A DNA stretch of 64,000 nt from Thysanoteuthis rhombus (GCA_963457665.1 OY735215.1:43031825-43095824); one strand, 5' to 3'. Counted from the stretch's first letter, positions 39,736 through 53,146 are shown. The notes: a model not told the origin generated them from the letters alone. A program made the numbers and translations.

Positions 39736-40015
39736 GAAAGGGGGTCAACACTCTGGGGAAGCCATGTTAATCGACTGTTCTTTTTTTGAATCCCCGAAAC
39801 AGTTACGTGGGAAACAACTGATGATCCCAACAATTACAATTCACACATAATGCAATTGTATCAATTCTGTGTGAAACATAAAAAAACACTGAAGGAAATA
39901 ACATTACACTGACAGATATCGGGATATAATTGACTGAATTGACGAAGATATGGAGGAAAATGTTTTTTCGACATATTCAGTGTTATAAGCTGTAAAGCTG
40001 TGAAGCTTTCTAGAC
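39736..40015 (-). mobile_element. Interspersed repeat family E, copy 4
   Basis: On the minus strand it begins right after (TA)n(GT)n with 'agtctagaaagcttcacag', then 'ccttcagtgtttttta', 'atcatcagttgtttccca', 'cggggattc', and 'gattaacatggcttccccag'. These match copy 1 (823-1040) at the end and copy 2 (19190-19420) at the start and middle. Confidence 0.65.
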
Positions 40016-40027
40016 TACACACACACG

Positions 40028-40111
<84 letters not shown>
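40016..40111. repeat. (CA)n(TA)n compound microsatellite
   Basis: About 17 CA-like units then about 31 TA units, directly at the start of family E copy 4. Confidence 0.95.
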
Positions 40112-40112
<1 letters not shown>

Positions 40113-40834
40113 GAACGAGTTTTACTTGATTTTTCATATTGTTCCTCTGTAAACATGTAAGTTAAGCTGACTTAACATCAACTACTCACAGTAAAAACAT
40201 ACAATACCCCTAACCAATTCTGTTGATATGCACACACGATCAAGGCTGGAATCGTCATTCTATATTGAAATATACAATTTAGGTGAGAAGTGACGTAGGG
40301 TCATAGTGAGCTCGAAAAATAATTTCATGGCTGATGCTATGAATCATATGAATATATACCTTTCCACGACACAAAGTACTTTTCGCAGTAACATTTGAAT
40401 CCTCTCTTCATGGAAGTCTCAAGTCTGGAAAGTCCGTATTAATGTTAACTATCGAATAAAACTGTCTTCATAGGACAGATATCTTACTGTTCTATTGAGA
40501 GTGAAGTAAATCTTAAGTAGATTACTACGATTCAAGGCTTGGGGCAGACGTAGTTCATATTTATAATTATCCATGTCTGATACAAATAAAGTAGATTTAT
40601 TTTCTGCCGAAATGAAACCATGAATGAAGTAAACCAATTGTTCAGAATGTAAAATCATTATTTCAAACAAATTTAACTACACAATAATGGCATTATAAAT
40701 AGACAAATACAATATCAATCTATGAAGTATTAGGGATCTTTCTGCACCTTGCACTCATTGCACCAACTTGATATAACCTCTCAACCAAACAAAGGTGACT
40801 TTACATGACTGAGTATACGTAAACTAACACTCTT
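40112..40834. other. Unassigned AT-rich sequence
   Basis: Nothing recognised. Confidence 0.4.
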
Positions 40835-41250
40835 CAGTGGGCTTACTCATCCAGCAATGAGACGCTTTTGACTGACCTTGTGTACTGCGTGATCGTTGCA
40901 GTTACAATGACTGATCCAGTCTGCTCCTCAGGTTTAGAGCAGGTTCATTTGGCAAAACATAGCATCACTCAGGTCTGTCATGTTATTTTCTAGATGAGGC
41001 TCCTTGTGATTTCAATTTTTCCCCAGAGTTTACTGACCGTGGATGAGATGGGGGAGAACATGGCAGGGCTGCTGTTGGCAAACTTGAGAGAGAATTTTTA
41101 AGACCATTTATAATAGTGAAAAGAATGATGCGCTAAGTGTGGGATGTCCCAAACGTGCGTAGTTTTAAGTGGACCAAGTGCGATTGTGTGGGCTATTTTC
41201 CCGTTGATATTAAATAGCCGGATACTTTTAGGACAGATCTTGTATTCCCA
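40835..41250 (+). mobile_element. Interspersed repeat family G, copy 2
   Basis: Collinear with 47760-48190. Landmarks are 'agtgggcttactcatccagc', 'gacgcttttgactg', 'gttacaatgact', 'agcatcac', 'gagaacatggcaggg' and 'gttgatattaaatagccgga' with 'tacttttaggacag'. It is uninterrupted where copy 1 holds LINE sequence. Confidence 0.55.
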
Positions 41251-41588
41251 GCTATCCCGGAAAATATCGATTAATTGCCATAGACAAATTCATCGACAAA
41301 CTGCAACTGACTTAATAATCTTTTAAACTAATATCGATTTTGCTTTATTTCATTTTATTTTATTTTTGTCTATAGGGTTATTCGATAAAGTAATTACATT
41401 TTCAAATACAAAAAAGTCAATTGGGCAAATATGATTATTTCGGTATTTCTCAGCGATTTATTTTAACTTGCAGTCATCATCATCATCGTCATGAACATCG
41501 TCCTAATCATCGATCTCACCAGTTAGTTATTTGAAAACCTAATTTAGTCTGGCTCAAGGCCACTTGAAAATCGGTTAACAAACATTTC
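41251..41588. other. Unassigned AT-rich sequence
   Basis: Nothing recognised beyond a short TCATCA run near 41475-41510. Confidence 0.4.
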
Positions 41589-41940
41589 GGCTGTTTGAAT
41601 AAAATTTAGAACAACAGAAAGAAAAAAAGGAAAGAAAAATGAAAGGCAGGAGAAAGAAAGAGAATAATGAAGTTACCAACGACATAAATATACTAAAAAG
41701 AAAAAGGAAAATGAGGCTAAGAAAGTATTGATGAAAAAAGGAGGAAGAAAAAAGAAACAAACGGAATAAAATCGTAGATCTCTAACAGGTATCTTGTTGG
41801 AAAGATGACAGATTTGTGATGGTAGGAAGATAAGCACTCAAACGGAAATAAAAGAAAGTTAGAAAGGTACAAAAAGGAAAGGAAAAAAAATGTTGAGCAA
41901 AACGACAAGAGCAAAAATATCAAGGAATAAATACAAATAA
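41589..41940. repeat. Purine-rich stretch
   Basis: Mostly A and G with scattered T. The minus-strand frames (up to 121 codons, 41717-42082) reading into it are low-complexity Phe/Ser/Leu peptides for most of their length. Confidence 0.6.
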
Positions 41941-42655
41941 ACAATCTCTCATCCCAAATTCTGTTTACCAAAAAGTTCTGAAAATCGGACAGTTTCCTAA
42001 GGAAGCCATCAGCACACCTAGTCTCATTGTATGCGCCAAACAAGACCCAACACAACTTCCGCTTACTTCTGCTGCACTTCAACAGGCCTCCTAGAGAACA
42101 GAAGTTATCATCTGAAGGATGTTCCGAATCAACTCACACCACGCAGCTGTGTCTCTGTGTTTTTCTTCATCATATTCTGTTTGTTTTAGGGAGGATTTTT
42201 TCGACTTTGAAGACTGCATAAATATTGAAAAGATCTTTTGATTTCCCTATGGGTAACACTTAAATGCTGAAAATGAATCACCAGCCATTTATAAAATAGG
42301 GAGTACAGTCATTACAGTTGCTAGATCATTATATATAACTTCATGGCATCTTAATGAAGAATATGCAGCGGAAACACCACTGTATATGACTTAAAAGAAC
42401 AGGCGTATGAATCGTGGAAGTCTTATAGTGAAAAGGTGAGTTCATGTACAATATTTACCGTATTTTTACTTACAAATAAAAGGCAAAACTGTGATTTTAT
42501 GGTATTCCCATTCATTCTATTTACCACTGAGAAACAAACGAATATGGTTTTCCTCACTCTAGAGACTAACAATCAACAAAATTGTCTAACCTAGATACGG
42601 TGCCGGTACAACGATAAGACTATGTATCTGTGAAAATGATTGGTAAAGGAAACAA
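41941..42655. other. Unassigned AT-rich sequence
   Basis: Nothing recognised. Confidence 0.4.
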
Positions 42656-42659
42656 TTTT

Positions 42660-43060
42660 GTGAACAAGAACCAGAAGTTCAGTGATACGTCCACCATCTG
42701 AGGTAATAATAGCAAGAAAAGGAAGAGGAAGAAGAGGGGGGAGAAAGCATGTAGTCTTTTCGGGGGTCAATTGATTGTCATACTTACAAAATGCTTCAAT
42801 ATGGAAATGTTCTGTTAATATTACTCCCGAAGAAAATCGTTAATGGCTATTTGTGGCTTTTATTTTTCATATACAAAAATGCTGACCCCGTACATTTTAT
42901 AGTGACAGTAGCTCGTAAAAAATGTTCAGAGTGACGCCATAACCCTTAATGACATCACAACTCTTCCTCCCTTCCTGTATTTGTTGTTTAACGTAATTAG
43001 AACCGATCAGCCGACTGAAAAACGTCTTACTGAGATGTGAGGACACATAAAAAAACAATG
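42660..43060 (+). mobile_element. Interspersed repeat family H, copy 2
   Basis: Collinear with 11755-12150, as listed there. This copy has a purine-rich insertion near 42715-42745. Confidence 0.65.
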
Positions 43061-44109
43061 TCGAAAATGGTTACCATGAACAGAGCCGATTCTGTCAAGC
43101 ACGTAGTATAAGTATCACCAAAATCATCTCTTGCTTCCTGGCCTATTATTAAACTATAATTCTTTTCTCCCTCCTTTTTCCTACCCGCTTGATAAAATTA
43201 CACTACTTCCCTTTCTCCCCTCTCATTTTCTTACCGTATCTGTCACTCTTATATTATCAGTAGTAGTCATCAGCAGAACCGGTTATTTTACATCTATGGT
43301 AACCGTTAGTGAAGCGACGGGTCATAGACTAGATTGTGATATTATAAAAACTAAACAAAAAAAAACTGCAAGAAATGAATTTCAATGAAGAAAAAAGGGG
43401 GGATATGATATTTTTGCTGTTCTTATCTCGAGCAGACCTGCTGGAAGTGTCGGATACAATTACAGAATTTTTGTGTGTTGTCATCATGTGGTTCTGAAAG
43501 ATAAAGTTTTCACCTGCTGTCCACGCCTGGATAATCCTGTTGAGACCAACCAGGTCTCGGGTAAATGAAATTCCAGGTTTGTTCACGTGTCCATACTCTT
43601 GAAACAAACTTGCCTAATCAATTTCAGTGTTGAAAAAATAGCGATAAAATGAGAAAAAAAAAACGGTGCGATAGGCTAGTCTTATCTGAGGTAGAAACGC
43701 AAACAAGAGCAGAAGAATTCTAGGAATTTGACAATAAAATGAGTATCAAATAATGTGAGTAAATTAAGACTACACCAAGTTTAACTAAGAAAGGTAAAAG
43801 GCATCATGTTTTGAGCACTATGCGAAGATTGAGCTGACTACCGATCGGGGGAGGTCCCATAGACTAGTAAACTGATTATAGATATCATGGTGAGACGAGC
43901 ATGTTACAAAGCTTTGCTTCGTCTTAAACAAGGCTACTGAATCGAGGTACCAAGAGAAAAATCGAACAAGGTTGTTTGCGTGGCTTACCAAATTTGTTAT
44001 TCTGGACCCGAACCAAAAGTGTGACTTTCCAGTGAGATTTGAATTCACTGCAAATTCTTAATAGTCCACTTGACTTGTTTTTTCCTAAATTTGTAATCGT
44101 TGCCCGGCA
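43061..44109. other. Unassigned sequence
   Basis: No gene recognised. Minus-strand frames at 43329-43607 (92 codons) and 43818-44048 (76 codons) have no known domain and are treated as chance. Confidence 0.35.
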
Positions 44110-44240
44110 TAACGCGTGAGAAGTAACTTATCCATTTTTTCACCCTTCCTTTCAATATTTTAATTGATCCCTGCCAAAATGGCATGACACTAAAAGACAT
44201 TGGTCTTGTAACAGTTTCTATTGAGTGACAAACGGAACCT
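44110..44240 (-). mobile_element. Interspersed repeat family A, 5' fragment, copy 5
   Basis: On the minus strand it reads 'tgtcactcaatagaaac', 'accaatgtcttttagtgtca', 'gggatcaatta' and 'aagttacttctc', which is the first 130 bases of family A in order. The remainder is not recognisable. Confidence 0.6.
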
Positions 44241-45299
44241 ACGTCTTAATTTTTTGTCTCTAACATTTTCCCAGAGAGATGACTATCAAATATATATGAA
44301 AGAGTAACCTCCCTTATTTATTTTTGTCTTGAAAGATAAGGATATGTAAAAAGATATCAGGTTTTTCAATAATCTTTTTATTACAAAAAACTCGCCAAAT
44401 TTTAGATAGTGTCATTATTTGTTGACAGCATGAGTAAGCTACTCGGTAATAAGACTCTTTTGTTGTGAGACTAATTGGCCTGCATGACTTGAATGTCAAC
44501 ATCCCAAATCCTATTTTTGTTCACCTGCGCTCAAATCCCGATAAATGGTGCACAGCTATCATATACAAAATATATTGGAGGTATCCAGCAAGATGAATTC
44601 AATCTGGATGAAGACAAAAAGGATGGAATAGTTACGCCAAACCTCCACGTGATTTTGACCTGCCGGCTTTGACATCCAGCGTTCAAAATATTGGCTTTCA
44701 TTTAACTACCAAGAAATTATGTTACCAGACCCATAACGAAAGATGGTAATGGCTGGCATAATCAAATTACAGCATTGATCTTTTAATACAACGACCTGGA
44801 CTATCCTGTCGAGGAAGCATGTGGCTATATATGGACACGTGAACAGGAACCGAGTGGGATTTGGCTAGGTAGCGCATTTATAAGACTGGCCAATGAGGAT
44901 TCACCTTTGTATTTGTACTCTGGGCTTTTTACCCATTTTTTTTGGGGGGGGATGGGGTTGTACTGTTGGAAATGGACTCACGATTTTGCTATCAACCATA
45001 GAACAACGCATCAAAAGTTCACAGACACAGTAGCATATCTGATAGTAGAGTAAATAGTGAAGTACTACAAATTTGTACACAGATTCCACCAACTAACTTA
45101 TTTATGTCAAAATTACATGCCTTGAAAATACTTCAAAACGTTTGGTGTCATGTTCATAATACAGTGATTTTGACATAAAGACATTCACGAGTTTTTTTCG
45201 AATGTTCTATCACGTGATTTGTATCTGTGAGAGTCAATAAATATCTATTATCACTAAAGATATTGAGCACTCTATTTATATGAATTACAACAATATGAA
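44241..45299. other. Unassigned AT-rich sequence
   Basis: Nothing recognised. Confidence 0.4.
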
Positions 45300-45300
45300 T

Positions 45301-45347
<47 letters not shown>

Positions 45348-45355
45348 GTGTGTGC
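45300..45355. repeat. (TA)n(TG)n microsatellite
   Basis: Short TA run then about 20 TG units. Confidence 0.95.
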
Positions 45356-46880
45356 TGGGGTGTTAATGAGGGCAATCAGTAAGGATTCACTGCAGAAGTA
45401 CCCAGAGAGAACTCATACCTATGTCAACACCGTGAACCAACTAAAACCTGAAGAGAAATAGAATATCATAAAACAGGCTTATAAATGTATAAGTGATTAG
45501 TTAAATTTTTTGAAATATAAATTCACCTTTCTTATTAACTGTTTGGTTTAACTTTATTTTCCAGCGAACATGAAAATCAATCGTAAACAAATCCCTGTAT
45601 CCGTTGCAAGACATGGTCACTTTCTTCGTTGCTGATTCCTTACCTGTACTGAAAAAAAAATAATTGAAATCTATCCATACATTTTACATAAATCGGTTTA
45701 GAGAGACCGACAAAAGGAGTAGTGTGATTACAACGATACGGTGCATATGATAACATTCTTGCATGATACGTGTAACAGATTTTGAATTGGAAAATATGTA
45801 TAGAACTGTAGCCTTCTGTATATTGGTACTTGGTACTAGTGTTCATCCCTCCTATGTGTTTTTTTGTTTCAATGTTCCGATTCAGCAGGACTAGAGCTGT
45901 ACAAATGTGTTTATTATTTCGTTGTTTATGTTGTCACAATTGTAATTATTCTAATTTCATCAAATAAAATAACACGAGGAAAAAAAAAACAAGGGTACCT
46001 ACTCTTGTAAACTGGGAGTACTAAATTTCAAGCTATTGTTTTTAAATTTACATTTTTTTTAAATTGGACTCAGGAATTTTAATCTGTATTTGTTAGCTTC
46101 AGGGTTCATGTGTTGCACATGCTTCTGAGAATTGGAATGATGTTGTGGTATTAAAAAAACTGAAGCTAATTATTTCAGACCATAGGTCAATATTCCGTAC
46201 ATAGGCTTAAACTGATGAGTGAGTTACGTTCTACTACAGAACAGGGAAACATCTTGGTCGAATTTATTTCATTCTCATGTGTGCTTTGTGAGTCAAATCT
46301 ATCTTTCGGAGGGGAATGGAAGGGTTAAATATTCTAAAAAAAATATGGCGCCTCTTTAACTTCATTGATGGAGGCAAATAATCTGCTTAGAATCTTGCTC
46401 ACCTTTACACTGTTGAGAGACAATGTTGCAATCATAGAAATCAAAACAAAACAAGAAAAGTTTGAATTTTATTAGTATTGGGATACTTTATTTACCCAGA
46501 CCCTTTTCCTTTTAGTCAATGAGTGAGTTATATGCATCCTTTTTTTCTGACCATGATTAAGTGAAAAGCAAATGTCCTCATTCATATCGAACCAATTTTT
46601 TTTTTTTTGCTGTCAATTCTTGCTGTAAGTATTTATCGCCGAATCGCCTCTCAGTCTGGACTTGTTGATCTCAGTAAATGACGTGTAGCAATCTCATTGG
46701 CTCCGAATCAGATTTCAATAAATCAATGCCAAACGCCACTGACAGTTAAAATGGTTGCCATATTCGTGACAGTGCTAATTGTTTGAGTAAATATTTTGAG
46801 GGACAAAGAAAAATAGAATTGGATTCATTCGGTTATCTGCCACGATTGATTACACGTTTCTCCCTCTTATCCTCTTCCCA
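45356..46880. other. Unassigned AT-rich sequence
   Basis: Nothing recognised in about 1.5 kb. Confidence 0.4.
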
Positions 46881-47023
46881 TGTATATATATACACACACA
46901 CACACACACACATATATACATATATGTATGTGTGAGTGGGTGTGTATGTGTGTGTGTATGAAAATTACAGAGACTTGATACAAAATTTAACGAACTAAAT
47001 GTCTCTCTCTCCTTATATATATG

Positions 47024-47055
<32 letters not shown>

Positions 47056-47266
47056 GATATATATATACATATACATATATATGTATATATATACCTATAC
47101 ATACATATATATATATATACACACACATATATATATATGTATGTATATATATATACGTATATATATACATACATATGTATGTGTGTATGTGTGTGTGAGT
47201 GTGTGTGTCTATGAAAATTACAGAGACTTGATACAAAATTTAACGAACTAAATGCCTCTCTCTCTT

Positions 47267-47299
<33 letters not shown>

Positions 47300-47555
47300 G
47301 CATATATACATATACATATATATATGTATATATACATATACATATATATATGTATATATATACATATACATATATATATACACACACAAATATATGTATG
47401 TAACTATATATATATACATATTTAAATATATGTGTGTATGTGTGTGTGCGTGTGTGTGTGTGTGTGTGTACCTTCGACATATATTTACATAGTTATATTC
47501 ATTTACCTACAAAAACACATTATATATATATATATGTATATATATATATAAATAC

Positions 47556-47596
<41 letters not shown>

Positions 47597-47630
47597 AAGA
47601 AAGAATGAGAGAGAGAGAGAGAGGATAGAA
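46881..47630. repeat. Complex TA/CA/TG block with 253-bp internal duplication
   Basis: A unit starting 'atgaaaattacagagacttg' at 46958 recurs at 47211 and is nearly identical for about 60 bases ('cgaactaaatg(t/c)ctctctc'), each followed by several hundred bases of TA/TG/CA mosaic. The block ends in (GA)n at 47572-47620. Frames of 128-155 codons here are Tyr/Ile/His repeats and are not genes. Confidence 0.9.
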
Positions 47631-47759
47631 GTAATGAGAGAGATGCTCACATACAAGGTCCAACTAGTAAATAGCGAACCATTTACAACGTCTTGAGAAC
47701 CAGTTACACAGTGTTGATATAATCCTACAACCAATCCTTGGTATTTAGCAGGAGATGCT

Positions 47760-48190
47760 AGGATGGGGACTCTCTCGTGGAGTTACCCAGTTGACAATTA
47801 GACGCCACTGACTGGGACTATATACTATGTTACGGTTGCATTCTCGATGACCGAACAAGCAGGTCATCGAATATGCATCAAGGATTTTTTTGAAAAATAG
47901 AGCCTCATTAGAAGTTGTATCAGATGTGCCTCTCGATGACTTCTGACTCTCTACAAAGCTGAAACTGCCGTTGAAAAAGAAAATATATCAGACCATCGAT
48001 GATACCGAGGAAAACGTGCCAGGGGCAACCCATGGCTAACACGAAAGAGGCCTCTGATGACAGTTTGGAAGAGTAGAGGAGAAGCAGTGATAAGTGAGTG
48101 CGATTCCAAGTGGAGAATCATGAAAGGTATTAAAGCAGGCTGATTTTTCATTAATATGAAATATGAAGATACTTTTTTGGACACTCTTAG
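47760..48190 (+). mobile_element. Interspersed repeat family G, copy 3
   Basis: Landmarks are 'gactctctcgtggagttacc', 'gacgccactgactg', 'gttacggttgcattctcgat', 'gaaaacgtgcca', and 'cattaatatgaaatatgaag' with 'tacttttttggacac'. The order and spacing agree with copy 2. Confidence 0.55.
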
Positions 48191-49015
48191 TACTCATCCA
48201 AACGCATGAATACAAAAATATATGCTTGGATGACAAATAAATAAATGGTTCAATACTTTGTTTAAAGCACTCTTTGAAAGTACCTGATCAATCCAGGCAG
48301 TAGTAGTAGCATTCTCCAAAAGAAAAAGACAAATATGCACACACACACAAATAAATAACAATCTTATATTCAAATCTCATATGATATGCATTATGCATGT
48401 GTACACTCCCAAGGAAAATGAAAGCTACATAGTTAACTTAGGTCAACTTGCCATTTGTTGGGTCATATCGCCATTCGAGCTCCTATAAATGGACATAGAC
48501 TGCTTAGCATTGACATTCTCACTAATTTAGAGGTAAGTAAGATACGTTTTTACTCTAATGGTAATTGTAGAGAAAAAAGTTTGAGAGATTTAAATTCATC
48601 ATCGTGGAATAAAGGAACACAGACTAATTAACATCCTTCCTAGTTTTGAAACTAGGCTTTCAAGTTTGTTAAATAACTGATAGATATATTCAGCCCAGCG
48701 AAAAATTCAGCCACTACGTCACCTTGTATGCTACAATATCTCAACACACGAGGAGCAAACGATTTGATACCATGCTCAAAGTGTATAAAAACTAATAGAA
48801 AAGAATAACACCCCCCCCCGTTTTCTCCTTATCTTGATAATGAACTCAAGTAAGGAAAAAAGTGTTAAATCACAAACATCCTTGCACTACTTACTTCTGT
48901 ACGGTTCAGTCTTGTATCTTTTAGTACATGAAACACAATAAGTTTTTTTAAATCCCACTAATTTTCTACATTTTTTTCCAATTAAACTTGTATTAGTGGA
49001 TGACTGTTGTTTAAA
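48191..49015. other. Unassigned; promoter-like motif at 48484-48538
   Basis: AT-rich with no gene. A TATAAAT at 48484-48490 is followed 43 bases later by a consensus splice donor GTAAGT (48533-48538). That spacing would suit a very short first exon, but no other support exists. Confidence 0.25.
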
Positions 49016-49286
<271 letters not shown>

Positions 49287-51467
49287 AGTTTTAGAATGCC
49301 GGAACTTCACAACAAGAAATAGGATAGTTTTGCAGTTAAAATTTGCAATCGCTCATGATGATAATAATGTTCATGACAAACAAAATTATTTTCAACAACA
49401 TTTAACTAACCACCAACCAAAAAGAGCAAATTGTGTTAAGACGTGCGCCTAATGTGACGTGTTTTTCTCCCTTCACTTTTTTTAAACTGATCTGAAATGC
49501 AATTGTGTTTAGTAAAATGCATTATTGAATTGCAATCAGACGAAACAAAATTGATTTCAGCTTTGGATTCTAATCAATGGAATTTTGGTTTGTTTCTGAA
49601 AGAATAATTATCGTATTTTCTTCTGTAACTTTTGTGTTCATCGATCGAATAAGAAAGTAAAAATGGTCAATTGCATATGAAAGAGAGGAGGTTCATTAAA
49701 AAGACGCAAGAATCAGATATAAACATAAGTTTCAAGAGAGGGGTCACATAAAATAATTATATATATTATTGGTTGGGACATGTACCCAGGTATATTGTCT
49801 CTTTCTATTGTTATGTGTCATGTCCTTCCAGGGAGTAGGGCGATCATGGACCTCCACAGTTTCCTTTCTCTTGTCACTTTCAGAAATTCTTGATTCTCTA
49901 CGCTTTCTGGTACTCATCCTCTATAATGATTGTTCTTTTATAATCAACGAATGATGGTTATTGCTTCTGTCATGAATATGATTATCAAACAATCTAATCA
50001 GATAATTTAACTCTCTGCAAATTGTAAAGCAGATCAGTTGGCTTGGTCGCTTTGAAAAGGCTTTGAAATCTGTAGATTAGCGAATTAGCTCTCTTTTTTT
50101 GCGTTCTGTCCCTCAGGACATCGGCGATCATAATTATCTACGATTTCCTCTCTTTTACTGCTTTGAGTGATTATTTCTCTTACTGTTTTCTGGTGATTGT
50201 TTTGCCATCCTTTAACTAAAAATCTTCAAGTGGGCTACCACCTGCTTCTCCCACCTTCTTGGTTTGTGAGTTTTCCAAGCATTCCATCGTCATTATATAA
50301 CCCGAAATCTCGTTTTATTCTGATTGTTAGCTACAGTTTATCTACAGTCCCCACTCTCTTTCAAACTTTCAAATCAGAGACAGAACTATACTGACCGTAC
50401 ATTGATACTGATCATATATAATCAATATGAAATAAACAGTGATTATGGTTTTTTGAATAGAAATACAAACTTTAGGAACACGGCCAACGCTTTTGGAACT
50501 ATTACAAAATTATGTTATCATGAACTTAGATCGTGAAAATCCCCACGGTGTTTGCTATGCGTATGGACAATATAATAGTTTATCGTCCACTATAAATTAG
50601 AGGTACCTGGAGAAAGATGATTGCAACAATAGTGCATAAGTCTAAATGAAAAGGTTTTCGAGGCGGTGAAAATATAGCATGTTACCCTCCACCATATAAA
50701 GCCACACTCAGCAAAACAAAACCAGGAATGAATGCAATTATAAGGCTGGGAAGTTTTATTACCGTTGGCAAACTCACCAATACGTCTGTTCATTTACTTC
50801 AAACGCCCGATCATTGTCTCAGTGCCATGACGTTTAGAAATAAGCAAACTGCTTTTTTTTAATTCAATTTTTTTAAAAGCTGTCTTCCCTATTCCCAAAG
50901 ATTTTCTGAGATTTCATTGACGCAAATGTAAAATAGCGTTTACATTGGGCGTCAATGAATCCTACAGTGATTTTATCATTGAACAACAAACATGAATATA
51001 ATTCCTTTTGCATTTGTTTTAAACTCCTTCATGAAAATGAGAAATTCTAGTCAGAACTACTAAATATACACGATACACATATTTAGTATGAGCAAACGCA
51101 TCCACATGCACAAAAAGATACACAAACACACCCACGTAAACATATATATGTTAATGCGTATATTGAGTACTTGCCCAACATTTGGATTATTTGACCGACT
51201 CGAACGGAAAGTAGTATAGATTTTTGTCGTCCCTTTTGTTCATAAGAACCTGGTGTAAGCCAGTGTGCTAAGTGCAAACAGAAAATGCTTCGATTGTTAC
51301 CATAGACAATAATATGTTAGGTCAAGTTATCCTTTCCATCGTGTCTGTATGTATGTGTTACACTTGTGTATACCATAAAGACACACACCCACACCAACAC
51401 AAGACGCACTCTCTCTCTCTCACACACACACGCATATCTATATATATCCGTGTATGTATGGTAATGT

Positions 51468-51471
<4 letters not shown>
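49287..51471. other. Unassigned AT-rich sequence
   Basis: About 2.2 kb with no long frame and no recognised repeat. Confidence 0.4.

Positions 51472-51516
<45 letters not shown>
51472..51516. repeat. (TA)n microsatellite
   Basis: About 22 TA units. Confidence 0.95.
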
Positions 51517-51519
<3 letters not shown>

Positions 51520-51949
51520 TGTGAGTGGGGGTGTTAGTGTGTGTGTGTTGTATGTTTATTTATATGGGTGTGTATGCTATAGTTATACATAGGTATCTAT
51601 GCATATATATATATGCTCTTAAGAAATGGATGCATCATCGGACAGAGTGATTATGTATCGTGTTGTATTACATAGAAATTCATACTTGGAATGAGCTTCC
51701 ATTATTACACGGTAAACCTAGCCCTTTCCTTTGACAATGTAGAAATAGGATAAAAAATCAATCGGGTTGCTATTGCAACGTACCATTGCTCTTACCATTG
51801 AGTTCAACAGTCGCTGGTAAGGAAAAGGCCCAAATAACGGTTTCAATTCCAAATTTTCATCGCATTTACCCTCGGTTTTTTCTATTTACACTGTCTTTGC
51901 CGAATGATAAATCCGTCGTAAGAGTTTCAATATGATATAACGCAATTTA

Positions 51950-51950
<1 letters not shown>
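51517..51950. other. Unassigned AT-rich sequence
   Basis: GT-rich to 51580, then nothing recognised. Confidence 0.4.

Positions 51951-52029
<79 letters not shown>
51951..52029. repeat. (TA)n microsatellite
   Basis: About 38 TA units with one interruption near 52011. Confidence 0.95.
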
Positions 52030-52268
52030 CTCATGAAATTTGTGTCCAAACACAGAATGGATGCTGAACTCTGGTATATTGTTAAACCTGCATTCCAATA
52101 ACTTTGGAATCTTGCAAATCTTGCATAATCTTCCTACTTATGATTATTGTGTTTGTATCTATCCTAAAATTCATAAGATCGATTCGTTTCGTCAAATTTC
52201 GAACAACTACGAACACTGCGCTGGTTGATTACCTTTTTATCTTCTCTGTCTCGATATGATCTTGAATG

Positions 52269-52269
<1 letters not shown>

Positions 52270-52328
<59 letters not shown>
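52270..52328. repeat. (TA)n microsatellite
   Basis: About 29 TA units. Confidence 0.95.
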
Positions 52329-52332
<4 letters not shown>

Positions 52333-52359
52333 GAGGACGTTTGTGTGTGTGAGTATACA

Positions 52360-52570
52360 TATATATGTACGTGGATCTGCAATCGGCGTTTCTTGGATTA
52401 TGCAAATTCTCACGTGTGGAGATTTGCATCGGATGCGGATCAGGACGCAAGGGTCAAGCTCTGCGTCCTTGTTGAAAAGCGATCAGGCTTGTGGTTGAAT
52501 CGACGGGGAATAATTTGACACTGCCTAAATAACCCCCGACCTTCGAAGATATCCGATGGTGGATTCAATG
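52360..52570. other. GC-richer block, unidentified
   Basis: The plus frame is open from 52327 to 52518 with a non-repetitive product (ANSHVWRFASDADQDARVKL). The DNA is GC-richer than its flanks. I recognise no family. Confidence 0.25.
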
Positions 52571-52699
52571 GTAGATTTGCGTGAAATGTTGTGAGGGATT
52601 AATTTTCGCCAAATACGATTTGAAATGTATATATTTGAATTATCAATGATAGTTATACATTTACATTAAACACTGACACATACTCACATCTGCAAACGC

Positions 52700-52742
52700 A
52701 GAAATATACATGTATATATACATATATATATATGTGTGTGTA

Positions 52743-52793
<51 letters not shown>

Positions 52794-52836
52794 TATGCAT
52801 ATATACGTATGTATATATATATATATATATATATAT
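52700..52836. repeat. TA/TG mosaic microsatellite
   Basis: Three TA runs separated by TG and TATTATGC interruptions. Confidence 0.9.
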
Positions 52837-53053
52837 GTATTAACTGAATTATTCAGCATGGGATTCAAAACCACTGTATCAAAAGTACTTTCCAAGAATT
52901 AGCCAATATTATAATTTTAGATGGGCTACAATATGCCAAATTGATATCTAGAATGCGAAATAACCCTGAAAAAATACATTACATACATATGCATGTGTGT
53001 AATGTATACACATGTTCAGTATGATTACTAAAAAAGATCTAAATGCACACACA

Positions 53054-53056
<3 letters not shown>

Positions 53057-53144
<88 letters not shown>
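53057..53144. repeat. (TA)n(TG)n compound microsatellite
   Basis: About 27 TA units then about 17 TG units. The flanks on both sides read 'acacaaacatat / atatgtttgtgt', so the tract sits in a small perfect palindrome. Confidence 0.95.

Positions 53145-53146
<2 letters not shown>

Noticed and set aside
39790..39840. A second hammerhead-like core ('ccccgaaac' near 'ctgatgatccc')
   Set aside because: The boxes are in the wrong order and no stem II can be formed between them.
43430..44890. A possible inverted pair sharing 'tgttcacgtgtccata' (43578 and, on the minus strand, 44840)
   Set aside because: The shared word is real but I could not extend collinearity on either side.
46850..47628. Several long Tyr/Ile/His/Thr frames and apparent regular spacing like an array
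   Set aside because: The frames are TA/CA/TG mosaic. The repeat is a single 253-bp duplication, not a CRISPR-type array with unique spacers.
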